From positions 4,299-46,035 of the forward strand of contig CAMYJU010000027.1 of the NCBI GenBank assembly GCA_947258795.1: a stretch of DNA of 41,737 nucleotides, written 5' to 3'. Positions 17,653-28,696 of the stretch are shown in pieces. The notes below the pieces were generated by a model, which was not told where the DNA came from, did no database searches, and saw nothing but the letters and a program-made list of their open reading frames with translations. This DNA is from an uncultured Gammaproteobacteria bacterium. Lineage in GTDB: Bacteria; Pseudomonadota; Gammaproteobacteria; DRJJ01. Each line of letters begins with the position of its first letter. Positions within the stretch are counted from its first letter, which is position 1. The position numbers and the translations under genes were made by a program.

Positions 17653-18615
17653 TTATTTTTTCCTGCGAGCTTTTTTCTTAGCCCTGGTCCTCTTGCCCGC
17701 GCCGATGCGTTGCACGGTGTTAGGAAGATTGTCGAGGACGATGTCGGCAAAGGCCTGCAGGGCAGCACGCCTTGGAAAGCTGTGACGGAACACCATAGAT
17801 ACCCGGCGCGAGGCGTCCACTATCGACAGTCGCTGCGCCACCACCCCACTGCCGGTGGTCCAGGATCCACGCATGGCCAAGGCCGGGACCAAAGTGACGC
17901 CATAGCCGGCCCCGACCAGCTGGATCAAGGTTTCCAGACTGGCAGCACGCAGGTCGGCCATCTCCCCCCGAGCCTGGCGTTCTTTAATATGGCAGACGTC
18001 CATAGCCTGCTGGGCGAGGCAGTGCCCTTCTGCCAGTAGCAATAGATTTTCACCGTCCAGATCACGCAGCGTGATCCTGTCTTTGCTGTAAAAGACATGC
18101 TTGTGAGGATAAGCGACCCAGAACGGTTCCTCAAAAAGTGGCAACGTCTCCAGGTCCGCGTCTTCTATCGGGGTGGCCAGCAACGCGGCATCGATTTCGT
18201 GATTGCGCAACCGTTCCAGCAGGGTGTCGGTGAGTTCTTCCGAGAGCACAAGTTTCATCTGCGGGAGTTGCTTCTTCATTGGCATCAGGATCAAGGGCAT
18301 CAGGTAAGGACTTAGCGTCGGAATAGCACCAACACGCACCGGCCCCGCTAGTGGATCTTGATGGGTTTGCGCCAACAACTGAATGGTATCCGCCTGGTCC
18401 ATCATCTGCCGCGCATGCGCCACGATATCCTCACCCACCGGGGTGATATCCACCGAGCGGTTGGTGCGTTCGAAAATAGCGACCCCCAGTTCTTCCTCCA
18501 GCTTCTTGATCTGCCCGCTCAGTGTCGGCTGGCTGACAAAACAACGCTCCGCCGCCTTGCCAAAGTGATGGGTTTCCGCCACCGCAATGATGTATTTCAG
18601 GTCGCGCAGGTTCAT
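17653..18615 (-). CDS. oxyR: Peroxide-sensing LysR-type regulator OxyR
   Basis: A 320-residue LysR-type activator. The N-terminal winged HTH (residues 1-60, MNLRDLKYIIAVAETHHFGKAAE in outline) is followed by the sensor domain with the redox pair exactly at C199 and C208 in GHCLAQQAMDVC, the same numbering as E. coli OxyR. Peroxide joins the two in a disulfide that switches on target promoters. The C-terminal tail is unusually basic (GKRTRAKKKARRKK), about 15 residues longer than usual. It is divergent from the secreted katG across a 429-bp spacer containing a good OxyR operator, so it probably controls both katG genes downstream and possibly itself. Confidence 0.95.
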   Translation of the reverse strand: MNLRDLKYIIAVAETHHFGKAAERCFVSQPTLSGQIKKLEEELGVAIFERTNRSVDITPVGEDIVAHARQMMDQADTIQLLAQTHQDPLAGPVRVGAIPTLSPYLMPLILMPMKKQLPQMKLVLSEELTDTLLERLRNHEIDAALLATPIEDADLETLPLFEEPFWVAYPHKHVFYSKDRITLRDLDGENLLLLAEGHCLAQQAMDVCHIKERQARGEMADLRAASLETLIQLVGAGYGVTLVPALAMRGSWTTGSGVVAQRLSIVDASRRVSMVFRHSFPRRAALQAFADIVLDNLPNTVQRIGAGKRTRAKKKARRKK

Positions 18616-18860
18616 TTTACAAAGACCATAATCTATATCATCGGTTGTATCGATGATTTTATTATATACAAAAGATTTTAATTATCAATCATATAGTCTT
18701 ATGTTTAAGTCATAATATAGACTGAGCAAAACAAGAGACGGAATGAAACCACTAGAAAGGTAGTATAAATTTTATTGCTTCCTGGCAACTATCGTAGGGG
18801 ATTTTTTCTACCGCCCCAACTATAGTGGGTTTACCGTGCTCAGAAGCATGTTCTATGTTG

Positions 18861-18926
18861 ATCGGTATAAACTATTAAATCAATACAAAATGACGATTAT
18901 ACAAATAATAAAAAATGCCCGATATT
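18861..18926 (+). promoter_or_regulatory. OxyR operator and promoter of the first katG
   Basis: Bases 18861-18897 fit the OxyR pattern ATAG-N7-CTAT-N7-ATAG-N7-CTAT as ATCG-CTAT-ATAC-CGAT, 13 of 16 positions with all three 7-base gaps exact. The first dyad alone matches 12 of 14. A candidate -10, GATATT, lies at 18921-18926, and the -35 region is poor, as usual for OxyR-activated promoters. It is about 120 bp before the katG start. The rest of the 18616-19044 spacer is AT-rich and shows no gene. Confidence 0.65.
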
Positions 18927-19044
18927 GTGTGTTGAGTAGTACTAAAGTTCAGATAACTTTCAGCTAATGGGCAAGAACTACTCGAGGTAGAGTGAGGCTA
19001 TTACTCTTATTACCGAAAATAATTCAACAGGAAGGAGCAGCATT

Positions 19045-21261
19045 ATGTATAAACCACAAAAACCCATGCTTACCGCACTGGCAATGTCGGTTTCACTGGC
19101 ATTTTCTACTGGCACTGCTTTTGCTGACGCTAAAGGAATGTCAAACCAGTTCTGGTGGCCTGAAAAACTGAACCTTGATCAATTGCGAGCGCATGATTCC
19201 GCATCCAATCCCTATGGTGACGATTTCAACTATACCAAGGCTTTCAACAGTGTTGACCTGAAAGCTTTGAAATCAGACATTGAGAAAACATTAACCACAT
19301 CTCAGGACTGGTGGCCGGCAGACTGGGGTCACTATGGTGGCCTGATGATCAGATCGGCATGGCACAGCGCTGGGACCTACCGTATCTATGATGGTCGCGG
19401 TGGTGCAGATGGCGGCCAGATACGTTATGAACCACAAAACAGTTGGCCGGATAATGCCAATCTCGATAAGGCTCGCAGATTACTGTGGCCGGTCAAGCAG
19501 AAATACGGTCGCAACGTCTCCTGGGCTGATCTTATGATCCTGGCCGGTAATGTTGCGCTGGAATCCATGGGTTTTGAAACCCTGGGTTTTGCCGGTGGCC
19601 GTGCCGATGACTGGGAAGCGGACCTGGTGTACTGGGGCGCAGAAACCAAATGGCTTGACAACGCTGAGCGCTATAAAGATGGCAAGTTGGAAAAGCCTCT
19701 GGCCGCAGTTCAAATGGGCCTGATCTATGTGAACCCGGAAGGCCCGAACGGCAATAATGATCCGCTTGCCGCAGCCAGAGACATGCGCGAATCCTTTGGC
19801 CGCATGGCGATGAATGACGAAGAGATCGTTGCACTTGTTGCCGGTGGTCATACCCTGGGCAAAGCCCATGGGGCCAAGTCTGCTGAATGTATCGGTGAAG
19901 AACCAGCAGCTGCCGGTATCGAAGAGCAGGGTTTTGGCTGGAAGAACAAGTGCGGTAAAGGCAATTCCGAAGACACAATGACCAGCGGCCTGGAAGGTGC
20001 CTGGACCCAAACCCCAACGGCCTGGTCAATTCTCTACCTGGACAACCTGTTGCGGTTCGAATGGAAGCTGACCAAGAGTCCCGCTGGGGCCCACCAGTGG
20101 ATTCCGACCGAAGCATCAGCAACAAACATGGTGCCGGATGCCCATATCAAGGGTAAACGACACGCGCCAATCATGTTTACAACCGATATAGCACTGAAAA
20201 AAGATCCAGGTTTCCGCAAGATCGCTGAACGTCTCTTAAAGAACCCGAAAGCATTTGACCAGGCCTTTGCCCGTGCATGGTTCAAGCTGACCCATCGTGA
20301 CCTGGGTCCCCGTGCACGCTATGCGGGGACGGGTGCCCCTAAACAGGTGTTTAAATGGCAGGATCCCATTCCGGCTGTCAATCATAAGTTAATTGGTGCG
20401 CAGGATATCGTGAAGCTGAAGTCGAAAATTTCAGACTCCGGGCTAAGCGTACCAGAACTGGTCAGGACAGCGTGGGCATCGGCTTCGACTTTCCGAGGTT
20501 CCGATATGCGCGGTGGTGCCAATGGCGCGCGTATACAACTGGCCCCACAGAAAGACTGGGCTGTCAATAACCCTGCCGAGCTGTCAAAAGTGCTGAATAA
20601 ACTGAAGAGTGTTCATAAGGCATTCAACAAGTCACTGAGTGGTGGTAAGAAAGTATCGCTGGCCGACGTAATTGTGCTAGGTGGTGCAGTAGCCATCGAG
20701 AAAGCAGCAAAGAAAGGCGGCTACAATGTGACGGTACCTTTCAAACCGGGCCGTATGGACGCCGCACAGGAGATGACTGATGTGAAATCATTTACTGTGC
20801 TGGAACCAACGGCTGACGCCTTCCGCAACTACTACAGTGCCAGCTATGGTACACCAACGGAAATGCTGGTGGAAAAGGCTGAGCTATTAACCCTGACTGT
20901 ACCGGAAATGACCGTACTGCTCGGTGGGATGCGTGCGCTGGGTGCCAACACGGGTGATTCCAGGCATGGTGTTTTCTCTGATCGTGCTGGCACCTTGAGT
21001 AATGACTTCTTTGTCAACCTGCTCGACATGTCGACCAAGTGGACAAAGTCATCCTCTGAAGGTATTTACCAAGGTCAAGACCGCAAGACAGGCAAGGTTA
21101 AGTGGACAGCGACTCCCGTTGATCTGATCTTCGGCTCAAACTCTGAGCTGCGTGCCGTTGCGGAAGTCTATGCGGCCAATGATACAGGTAAGAAGTTTGT
21201 AAATGACTTCGTTGCCGCGTGGACCAAGGTAATGACGGCGGATCGCTTTGATCTTGATTAG
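19045..21261 (+). CDS. Catalase-peroxidase with signal peptide (periplasmic KatG/KatP type)
   Basis: A 738-residue haem enzyme that decomposes hydrogen peroxide and can also oxidise organic donors. A Sec signal peptide covers residues 1-27 (hydrophobic core [12 protein letters not shown], cut after AFA), so the enzyme should be periplasmic, like KatP of enterohaemorrhagic E. coli. Distal residues R103, W106 and H107 (RSAWH), the Tyr of LIYVNPEGP and the Met of GRMAMND for the Trp-Tyr-Met crosslink, proximal H269 ([10 protein letters not shown]), and TPTAW and GPRARY are all present. The C-terminal non-catalytic domain is complete. A good AGGAG ribosome site precedes the ATG. OxyR lies divergently upstream and a second, cytoplasmic katG downstream. 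Confidence 0.94.
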   Translation: MYKPQKPMLTALAMSVSLAFSTGTAFADAKGMSNQFWWPEKLNLDQLRAHDSASNPYGDDFNYTKAFNSVDLKALKSDIEKTLTTSQDWWPADWGHYGGLMIRSAWHSAGTYRIYDGRGGADGGQIRYEPQNSWPDNANLDKARRLLWPVKQKYGRNVSWADLMILAGNVALESMGFETLGFAGGRADDWEADLVYWGAETKWLDNAERYKDGKLEKPLAAVQMGLIYVNPEGPNGNNDPLAAARDMRESFGRMAMNDEEIVALVAGGHTLGKAHGAKSAECIGEEPAAAGIEEQGFGWKNKCGKGNSEDTMTSGLEGAWTQTPTAWSILYLDNLLRFEWKLTKSPAGAHQWIPTEASATNMVPDAHIKGKRHAPIMFTTDIALKKDPGFRKIAERLLKNPKAFDQAFARAWFKLTHRDLGPRARYAGTGAPKQVFKWQDPIPAVNHKLIGAQDIVKLKSKISDSGLSVPELVRTAWASASTFRGSDMRGGANGARIQLAPQKDWAVNNPAELSKVLNKLKSVHKAFNKSLSGGKKVSLADVIVLGGAVAIEKAAKKGGYNVTVPFKPGRMDAAQEMTDVKSFTVLEPTADAFRNYYSASYGTPTEMLVEKAELLTLTVPEMTVLLGGMRALGANTGDSRHGVFSDRAGTLSNDFFVNLLDMSTKWTKSSSEGIYQGQDRKTGKVKWTATPVDLIFGSNSELRAVAEVYAANDTGKKFVNDFVAAWTKVMTADRFDLD

Positions 21262-21307
21262 TTGGCAAACAAACTGTTCGCGTCATCATACGTGAGCGCC
21301 AAACCTG

Positions 21308-21334
21308 ACAAGGCGGTGTTTATCACCGCCTTGT
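21308..21334 (+). terminator. Terminator after the first katG
   Basis: A perfect 11-bp stem, ACAAGGCGGTG and CACCGCCTTGT, with a TTTAT loop, 46 bp after the stop. Only a short T-rich stretch follows. It separates the first katG from the operator before the small ORF and second katG. Confidence 0.8.
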
Positions 21335-21404
21335 TTCAAAACCATTCCCTAAGTCCTGTCTAACCCGATACTTGCCATAGCTTTGAGAAAGGCTTCTTAT
21401 AATG

Positions 21405-21470
21405 ATAGGTAAAACCGAATAATAGTATACGTATAAACGATTTTATAAATATACCGTAAGGGCCTATATT
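21405..21470 (+). promoter_or_regulatory. Second OxyR operator and promoter
   Basis: Bases 21405-21441 read ATAG-N7-CGAA-N7-ATAC-N7-CGAT, 12 of 16 matches to the OxyR pattern with every 7-base gap exact. TATATT at 21465-21470 is a good -10, starting 24 bases after the box, the same distance as in front of the first katG. It lies about 95 bp before the 48-residue ORF and suggests that ORF and the second katG are peroxide-induced. Confidence 0.6.
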
Positions 21471-21535
21471 TTAGTCATGACATCCTATCGTGTTGTCAAT
21501 ACAACAAGTCCCATTTTGTATGAAGGAGAACAGAG

Positions 21536-21682
21536 ATGAATGCAGATCAAGTGAACATCAATGAAGAGTCGGCGCGCCAACAATGGCAAAACGTGATTGC
21601 CTTTGATACGGATCATGGCGCAGTACCAAAAATCAATGTAAAGAAGGATCGTAACCAGCTAATTTTCGAGGTACTACCTTAA
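21536..21682 (+). CDS. 48-residue small protein between the two katG genes
   Basis: A short open frame, MNADQVNINEESARQQWQNV at its start and ending NQLIFEVLP. AAGGAG lies 7 bases before the ATG, the strongest ribosome site in this module. The peptide is hydrophilic, has no signal or membrane segment and no cysteine, and matches nothing I recognise. It lies downstream of an OxyR-type operator and 226 bp before the cytoplasmic katG. It may be a real peroxide-induced small protein, a leader peptide, or the remnant of a larger gene. The 226 bp after it show no clear terminator or second promoter. Confidence 0.55.
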   Translation: MNADQVNINEESARQQWQNVIAFDTDHGAVPKINVKKDRNQLIFEVLP

Positions 21683-21785
21683 GCATTTGTACATTGCTCA
21701 CTGGAATTGGTTTGACTGTGCATGAATCAAATCCAGCGATATGTATACACATATTTAGTAGTGCAATAGCACAATTATTACTTAA

Positions 21786-24071
<2,286 letters not shown>

Positions 24072-24132
24072 TGCTGGTGAATGTATAGGGAATTACAATG
24101 GCAGAGTTGGAGTAACGCCAATGATGGATAGC

Positions 24133-24180
24133 TTCGCGCTCCAGCCCAAGACCTTGGATGGGCTGGAGCGGGAGCGCGAA
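24133..24180. terminator. Strong nested hairpin after katG
   Basis: CGCTCCAGCCCA (24137-24148) pairs with TGGGCTGGAGCG (24159-24170) in a 12-bp stem. TTCGCGCTCC (24133-24142) can instead pair with GGAGCGCGAA (24171-24180), giving two alternative folds. A T6 run follows at about 24189. It is probably the end of the katG transcript. Confidence 0.7.
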
Positions 24181-24295
24181 ACGAATACGTTTTTTCTACA
24201 AGCGAATTCCTACACGCTGTATCTCATACGCACAATTTATACTGGAATGTGACTCCGCGAAAGAAATGGTGGAAATTCTGACCCATGGACATGAG

Positions 24296-24384
24296 TTGAT
24301 CATGTGATTTACATGCTCCACGAGCGGCTTTCCTGATTAATAAACAATAAGTCACAAAACATCTACTCCCATTCGATTGTTAAT
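24296..24384. repeat. Candidate attachment site B with flank
   Basis: CCATTCGATTGTTAAT at 24369-24384 differs at two positions from the 16-bp core at 16952 and 40055, and on the minus strand reads LTIEWE-stop. The 75 bases to its left (from TTGATCATGTGATTTACATG) are related to the left flank of site D (TTGATTATGTGATCTATGTG, CTCNACGAGCG, ATTAAT..CAATAAG). This shared flank makes chance unlikely. It separates the peroxide module from the Mrp module. Confidence 0.55.
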
Positions 24385-24481
24385 GTGCCTGATAACGGAC
24401 TGCCTGGTACGGAGAACAGCAACGCTCAGCTCGCCTCGAACGGTGCATTAGCCGGGAATCGCAGGTAATATGGCTGAGCCA

Positions 24482-24589
24482 GGCTACATCCTGTACTTGT
24501 CCATTGCGCTCCAGCGGATGAAAATCATTGAATGCGGGTAACACCTCTTTGACTTCCTCATCACACAGAAAGGTGCTGTATACCGGGGT
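24482..24589 (-). pseudogene. Possible short-chain dehydrogenase remnant
   Basis: On the minus strand this stretch reads TPVYSTFLCDEEVKEVLPAF then NDFHPLERNGQVQDVA, similar in style to the region before the last helix of SDR oxidoreductases (HPLGRxGxxxDVA). The frame then loses similarity and no start or full domain exists. The remainder of the 24072-24784 gap holds the hairpin and site B above and no convincing gene; the open frames at 24058 and 24528 on the plus strand have no ribosome sites. Low certainty. Confidence 0.3.
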
Positions 24590-24784
24590 TTCCAGGACTG
24601 TCTTGCTGGATCGATTAACCCATAACTGTCATGTCATCGAAGCCGGGAATCACAGTTACCGCTTCAGACATTCCACTTCTCAACAACAGGAGTACAGAAA
24701 AACTGGAAAAAGTAGATGAAATTAGGCCATAATCTGGCTAGGCAAGCGGGACACTAAAATACTAAGCAACATTAGAACATCGAT

Positions 24785-25261
24785 ATGAAATCTTTGAGTT
24801 TTGCCATACTACTGTTTCTGTTCTGGATCTTTCTGTCGGGACATTTTGAGCCCCTGCTGGTGGGATTAGGGGTGGCATCTGTTGCGCTCACTGTTTTCCT
24901 GTCACACCGAATGAATGTTATCGACCATGAAAGCTATCCGCTACATCTCTCGTCAAGGATCCCCGGCTTTTTTATCTACATTTTCAGAGAAATCGTAAAG
25001 GCAAATATCGACGTTGTAACACGGATTCTAAGTTGGCGGGAGGAGCCGATTAGCCCGCAGATGATCGATATTCCACAGTCGCAAAAAACCGATCTGGGGG
25101 CGGTGATTTATGCCAATTCCATCACTCTGACCCCTGGCACGGTCACCATTAAACTATCTAATGGCAACCTCACTGTTCATGCGCTCAGCGAGGAGGCGGC
25201 CAGCGAGCTTGCCAATGGCGGCATGTCAGAAGAGATCTCTAACCGGGTATTCAAAGAATAA
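24785..25261 (+). CDS. mrpE: Mrp antiporter subunit E
   Basis: A 158-residue membrane protein of the MnhE/MrpE family, a peripheral-arm subunit of Mrp-type cation/proton antiporters. Two or three N-terminal helices (FAILLFLFWIFLSG, VGLGVASVALTVF) and the conserved YANSITLTPGTVTI stretch followed by HAL are present. It opens the operon; its stop shares one base with the next ATG. The ribosome site is weak. E coming first, not A, marks a rearranged Mrp operon. Confidence 0.92.
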   Translation: MKSLSFAILLFLFWIFLSGHFEPLLVGLGVASVALTVFLSHRMNVIDHESYPLHLSSRIPGFFIYIFREIVKANIDVVTRILSWREEPISPQMIDIPQSQKTDLGAVIYANSITLTPGTVTIKLSNGNLTVHALSEEAASELANGGMSEEISNRVFKE

Positions 25262-25560
25262 TGTTAATTGCAGCCTCACTGGCGATCTTGGCTACGATGG
25301 GATTAGCCCTCTTGCGCGCGCTTGCCGGGCCTACGACCTATGATCGTATTGCCGCGGTCAATATGTTTGGCACCAAGACTGTACTGCTGATCGCTGTTTT
25401 GGCGTTTTTGTCGGGCAGAACGGACCTGCTGGATATCGCGCTGGTCTATGCATTGATCAACTTTATAGGTGTCGTCGCGGCATTAAGACTGGTCACTCAA
25501 GGGAATTTTCACTCCTCCGACATCGATGAGATCAAAGCCGACAAGGGAGAGTTGGAATGA
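25261..25560 (+). CDS. mrpF: Mrp antiporter subunit F
   Basis: A 99-residue three-helix protein of the MnhF/MrpF family, with RALAGPTTYDRIAAVNMFGT and the DIALVYALINFIGVVAALR signature. Small membrane subunit of the complex. Starts at the last base of mrpE's stop and overlaps mrpG by 4 bp (ATGA), so translation is coupled. Confidence 0.92.
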   Translation: MLIAASLAILATMGLALLRALAGPTTYDRIAAVNMFGTKTVLLIAVLAFLSGRTDLLDIALVYALINFIGVVAALRLVTQGNFHSSDIDEIKADKGELE

Positions 25561-25886
25561 TTATCGATATCCTCAGTTGGATCTGTTTATTAGCCGGTGG
25601 GGCACTAGGTATCGTTGGTGGTATCGGTATCCACCGCTTCCCTGACTTTTACAGCCGCCTGCACGCGGTTGGAATTACAGATACCCTTTGCGCCATGTTG
25701 ATCCTGTTGGGCCTTGGGCTGCAGGCCGGCTGGAGTATCGCTGCCTTTAAATTAGCCTTGATTTTCGTATTCCTCTTTTTTACCAGCCCAACCGCTTCCC
25801 ATGCGTTGGCAAACGCGGCGCTGCACTCTGGCCTGAAACCCAAACTGGATAGAGATGACCGAAGAGGACCGAATCATCATGATTGA
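25557..25886 (+). CDS. mrpG: Mrp antiporter subunit G
   Basis: A 109-residue MnhG/MrpG protein: about three helices with the family motif HRFPDFYSRLHAVGITDTL and TSPTASHALANAA. Overlaps mrpF by 4 bp and the next gene by 8 bp or more. Confidence 0.92.
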   Translation: MIIDILSWICLLAGGALGIVGGIGIHRFPDFYSRLHAVGITDTLCAMLILLGLGLQAGWSIAAFKLALIFVFLFFTSPTASHALANAALHSGLKPKLDRDDRRGPNHHD

Positions 25887-26469
25887 TATTGTTATCAATG
25901 TCACTTTACTGGCCTTTTTGGCGATCACCGCGGTCGCTATCGTACGCATGACAAACCTGTTTGCCATCGTCATGCTGTATGGGATTTTCAGTCTGCTATC
26001 AGCCGGTCTGTTTGTGGTGATGGATGCCCCCGATGTGGCCTTTACAGAGGCCGCAGTGGGTGCTGGAATCTCTACGGTATTGATGCTGGCCACCCTGGCG
26101 CTGGTGAAAAGGCCGCAAAAACCCTACTACGACGAGGCACCCCGGGCCCACCGTGCGTGGCTACCGCTGATCGTTGTGGTCATAACCGGTTCGGTACTGG
26201 TTTACGGCACCTCGGATATCCCGGGGTTTGGTGCTCCCGATGCGCCTGCACAGACACATGTTGCGCGCTACTACATCGAAAATGCGCTTCCGGAAACCGG
26301 CGTACCGAATATCGTCACCGCCGTGCTGGCGAGTTATCGCGGGTTTGATACCTTAGGCGAGGTCGCGGTTATCTTTACCGCGGCTGTGGCCGTACTGCTG
26401 TTGATCGGTGGCAGACGCGAGAAAACAACGGTCATAACAAAGGATGAGGGTAAGCAAGATGAGACCTAA
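25879..26469 (+). CDS. Mrp subunit corresponding to the C-terminal part of MrpA (MbhD/MbhE-type)
   Basis: About 196 residues with six helices. The first half (FAIVMLYGIFSLLSAGLFVV, DAPDVAFTEAAVGAG) is the DUF4040/MbhD module, and the second half (NIVTAVLASYRGFDTLGEVAVIF) is the MbhE-like module. In classical Mrp these are fused to the C-terminus of MrpA; here they are a separate gene. ATG 25879 gives an 8-bp overlap with mrpG; ATG 25855 in the same frame would give 32 bp. The reading frame ends 11 bp into mrpB. Confidence 0.85.
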   Translation: MIDIVINVTLLAFLAITAVAIVRMTNLFAIVMLYGIFSLLSAGLFVVMDAPDVAFTEAAVGAGISTVLMLATLALVKRPQKPYYDEAPRAHRAWLPLIVVVITGSVLVYGTSDIPGFGAPDAPAQTHVARYYIENALPETGVPNIVTAVLASYRGFDTLGEVAVIFTAAVAVLLLIGGRREKTTVITKDEGKQDET

Positions 26470-26878
26470 TCTTATCCTGCATGTTATTGCAAAGTTCACT
26501 ATCCCGCTGATTATCCTCTTTGCACTCTATGTCCAGTTTCATGGTGATTTTGGGCCCGGGGGTGGCTTTCAGGCCGGGGTGATTTTTAGCGCCGCGCTCA
26601 TTCTTTACTCCCTGGTATTCGGACTCGATGCCGCAGAAAAGATAATCCCTTCACACTGGCTGCGCATACTGGCTGCGCTGGGTGTAGTGATCTATGCCGG
26701 GGTTGGGTTGGTGTCCTTGCTGTTAGGGGGTAACTATCTCGATTATACGCTTTTGAGCAGCAATCAGATTGCCGGGCAACATCTGGGTATTCTGTTGGTG
26801 GAGCTAGGCGTCGGTATTACGGTGGCCGCGGCCATGTTGATTCTATTTTTTTCCTTTGCCGGCAGGGGTAGAGAGTGA
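26459..26878 (+). CDS. mrpB: Mrp antiporter subunit B
   Basis: A 139-residue MnhB/MrpB protein with four helices and the signature LYVQFHGDFGPGGGFQAGVI. ATG 26459 is preferred over the in-frame ATG at 26444 because it follows a GAGGG and begins with the usual RPNLILHVIAKF. Overlaps both neighbours, consistent with a coupled operon. Confidence 0.92.
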   Translation: MRPNLILHVIAKFTIPLIILFALYVQFHGDFGPGGGFQAGVIFSAALILYSLVFGLDAAEKIIPSHWLRILAALGVVIYAGVGLVSLLLGGNYLDYTLLSSNQIAGQHLGILLVELGVGITVAAAMLILFFSFAGRGRE

Positions 26879-27221
26879 TGGATTTTTTTATTGGACACTT
26901 TAACTACTGGATTGTGATCATTTTAATGATGGTCGGACTCTATACGGTGATAAGCCGTGGCAACCTGATAAAAAAGATTATCGGTCTGAATATCTTCCAG
27001 GTCTCGGTATTTTTGCTCTATATCAGCCTGGGCACTCGGCGCCTATTATCGCTGAAGGCGTCAAGGTCTATTCAAACCCGCTACCCCATGTGCTGATCCT
27101 CACCGCCATCGTAGTGGGCGTGGCAACCACAGCGCTGGCACTGGCTTTAGTGGTGCGCATCAAGGAGTCTTACGGAACCATCGAAGAGGATGAAATTCAC
27201 AATCTGGATCATTCGCTGTAA
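26875..27221 (+). pseudogene. mrpC: Mrp antiporter subunit C, frameshifted
   Basis: MrpC is the NuoK-like subunit, normally about 115 residues with three helices. The first frame gives helices 1-2 (YWIVIILMMVGLYTVIS, IIGLNIFQVSVFLLYISLG) and then leaves the family at about 27033. The rest continues in the -1 frame: HSAPIIAEGVKVYSNPLPHV, LILTAIVVGVATTALALALV, and a tail to the TAA at 27219-27221. The change equals loss of one base at the GGG of 27030-27032. A true break would disable the complex, but both halves are well conserved and all other subunits are intact, so a sequencing error or recent mutation is most likely. The stop shares one base with mrpD. Confidence 0.88.
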
Positions 27222-28696
27222 TGGGAAGTCATATTAGCCTGTTGTTGGTCGTTGTACCGCTGATTGCTGCGCCCGTGGTCGCCATATTACCCCGTGGCCG
27301 ATTGCCCTGGGCGGTTGCGTTTATGGTTGCAGCCTTGTGCGCTGTGCTTGCCGGGATGCAGTTGTGGGCGGTACTTCACGAGGGGGCAATCAGTTACGAA
27401 CTGGGTGGCTGGGCGCCGCCCTGGGGGATTGAATACCGTATCGATGCGGTCAATGCCTTTGTGGCCTTGATTGTTGCTGCTATCGCCGCAATCACACTGC
27501 CCTATGCGTTGCTCAGCTCGGAGCGGGAGATCCCCGAGGAGAAGATACCGCTCTTCTATAGCGCCATGCTGCTCTGTCTGACCGGCCTGTTGGGAATCAC
27601 CCAGACCGGCGATATCTTTAATGTATTCGTCTTTCTGGAGATATCTTCACTCGCCTCCTATGCATTGATCAGCCTTGGAAGGGACCGGCAGGCACTCACC
27701 TCTGCCTATCAATACCTGATCATGGGCACCATCGGCGCCACCTTCTATTTGATCGGCGTCGGCCTGATCTATTCACAAACCGGCAGCCTGAATATGCAGG
27801 ATCTGGCAACCATTCTGCCCGACGTGCTGCACCTTAAAACCGTGGAAACCGGCTTTGCCTTCATTATGATCGGCGTTGCGCTGAAGCTGGCGCTGTTTCC
27901 CCTGCATCTTTGGCTACCCAATGCCTATACCTATGCCCCCTCGGTGGTCACCGTTTTTCTTGCGGCAACGGCCACCAAGGTCGCCGTTTATCTGATGCTG
28001 CGCATACTGGGCATGGTTTTTCCACAGGGCTTCGCCCTGACTACACCCGCCGAAGAGCTGTTTATCGTGGCGGGTATCACCGGCATTATCATTGCCTCGG
28101 TCTATGCCATCTACCAGAAAAATGTTAAAAGGTTGCTGGCCTACTCCAGTGTCGCGCAAGTCGGCTACATGGTGCTGGGAATCGGATTTGCATCCGTAAC
28201 CGGCGTGACAGCCACACTGGTCCATCTATTCAACCATGCCCTGATGAAAGGGGCGCTGTTCATGGCTGTTGGTGCCATTATCTACCGTACCGGCGCATGC
28301 CGTATGGAGCAGATACATGGCCTGGGTAGAACGATGCCCTGGACTTTTGGCGCTATTGTTATCGGTGGCCTGAGTCTTGTCGGCGTGCCGGGTACCGCCG
28401 GGTTTATCAGCAAATGGTATTTGGTAACGGCAGCACTCGAACAGGGGGCGTGGATCTCGGTTGCCGTTATTCTTTCTGGTTCACTGCTTGCCGTGGTGTA
28501 TGTCGGCAAATTGATAGAAGCGCTTTACTTTAAACCGATGACGGACACGGGAAATGCGGTGGGTGAGGCGCCGATGCTATTGCTGGTACCGACTTGGGTT
28601 TTGGTGTTGGCCAATCTCTATTTTGGTCTGGATACCGACTTGACGGTGGGGGTTGCTGAAAAAGCTGTGGCTATCATTGCGGGGATGGAGTCATGA
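27221..28696 (+). CDS. mrpD: Mrp antiporter subunit D (antiporter-like channel 1)
   Basis: A 491-residue, roughly 14-helix protein of the NuoL/M/N-MrpA/D family that carries the proton path. The helix-5 Glu (NVFVFLEISSLASYAL) and helix-7 Lys (GVALKLALFPLHLWLP) are present, as is the YAPSVVTVFLAATATKVAVY signature. Of the three large subunits here, this is the one closest to classical MrpD. Overlaps the next gene by 4 bp. Confidence 0.92.
   Translation: MGSHISLLLVVVPLIAAPVVAILPRGRLPWAVAFMVAALCAVLAGMQLWAVLHEGAISYELGGWAPPWGIEYRIDAVNAFVALIVAAIAAITLPYALLSSEREIPEEKIPLFYSAMLLCLTGLLGITQTGDIFNVFVFLEISSLASYALISLGRDRQALTSAYQYLIMGTIGATFYLIGVGLIYSQTGSLNMQDLATILPDVLHLKTVETGFAFIMIGVALKLALFPLHLWLPNAYTYAPSVVTVFLAATATKVAVYLMLRILGMVFPQGFALTTPAEELFIVAGITGIIIASVYAIYQKNVKRLLAYSSVAQVGYMVLGIGFASVTGVTATLVHLFNHALMKGALFMAVGAIIYRTGACRMEQIHGLGRTMPWTFGAIVIGGLSLVGVPGTAGFISKWYLVTAALEQGAWISVAVILSGSLLAVVYVGKLIEALYFKPMTDTGNAVGEAPMLLLVPTWVLVLANLYFGLDTDLTVGVAEKAVAIIAGMES

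Noticed and set aside
24528-24719. 63-codon plus-strand ORF before the Mrp operon
   Set aside because: No ribosome site and no protein-like sequence; the opposite strand shows a better, though weak, dehydrogenase-like remnant.
27020-27045. Programmed -1 frameshifting in mrpC
   Set aside because: The frame change is in the right direction, but there is no slippery heptamer of the X-XXY-YYZ type and mrpC is not known to be recoded.
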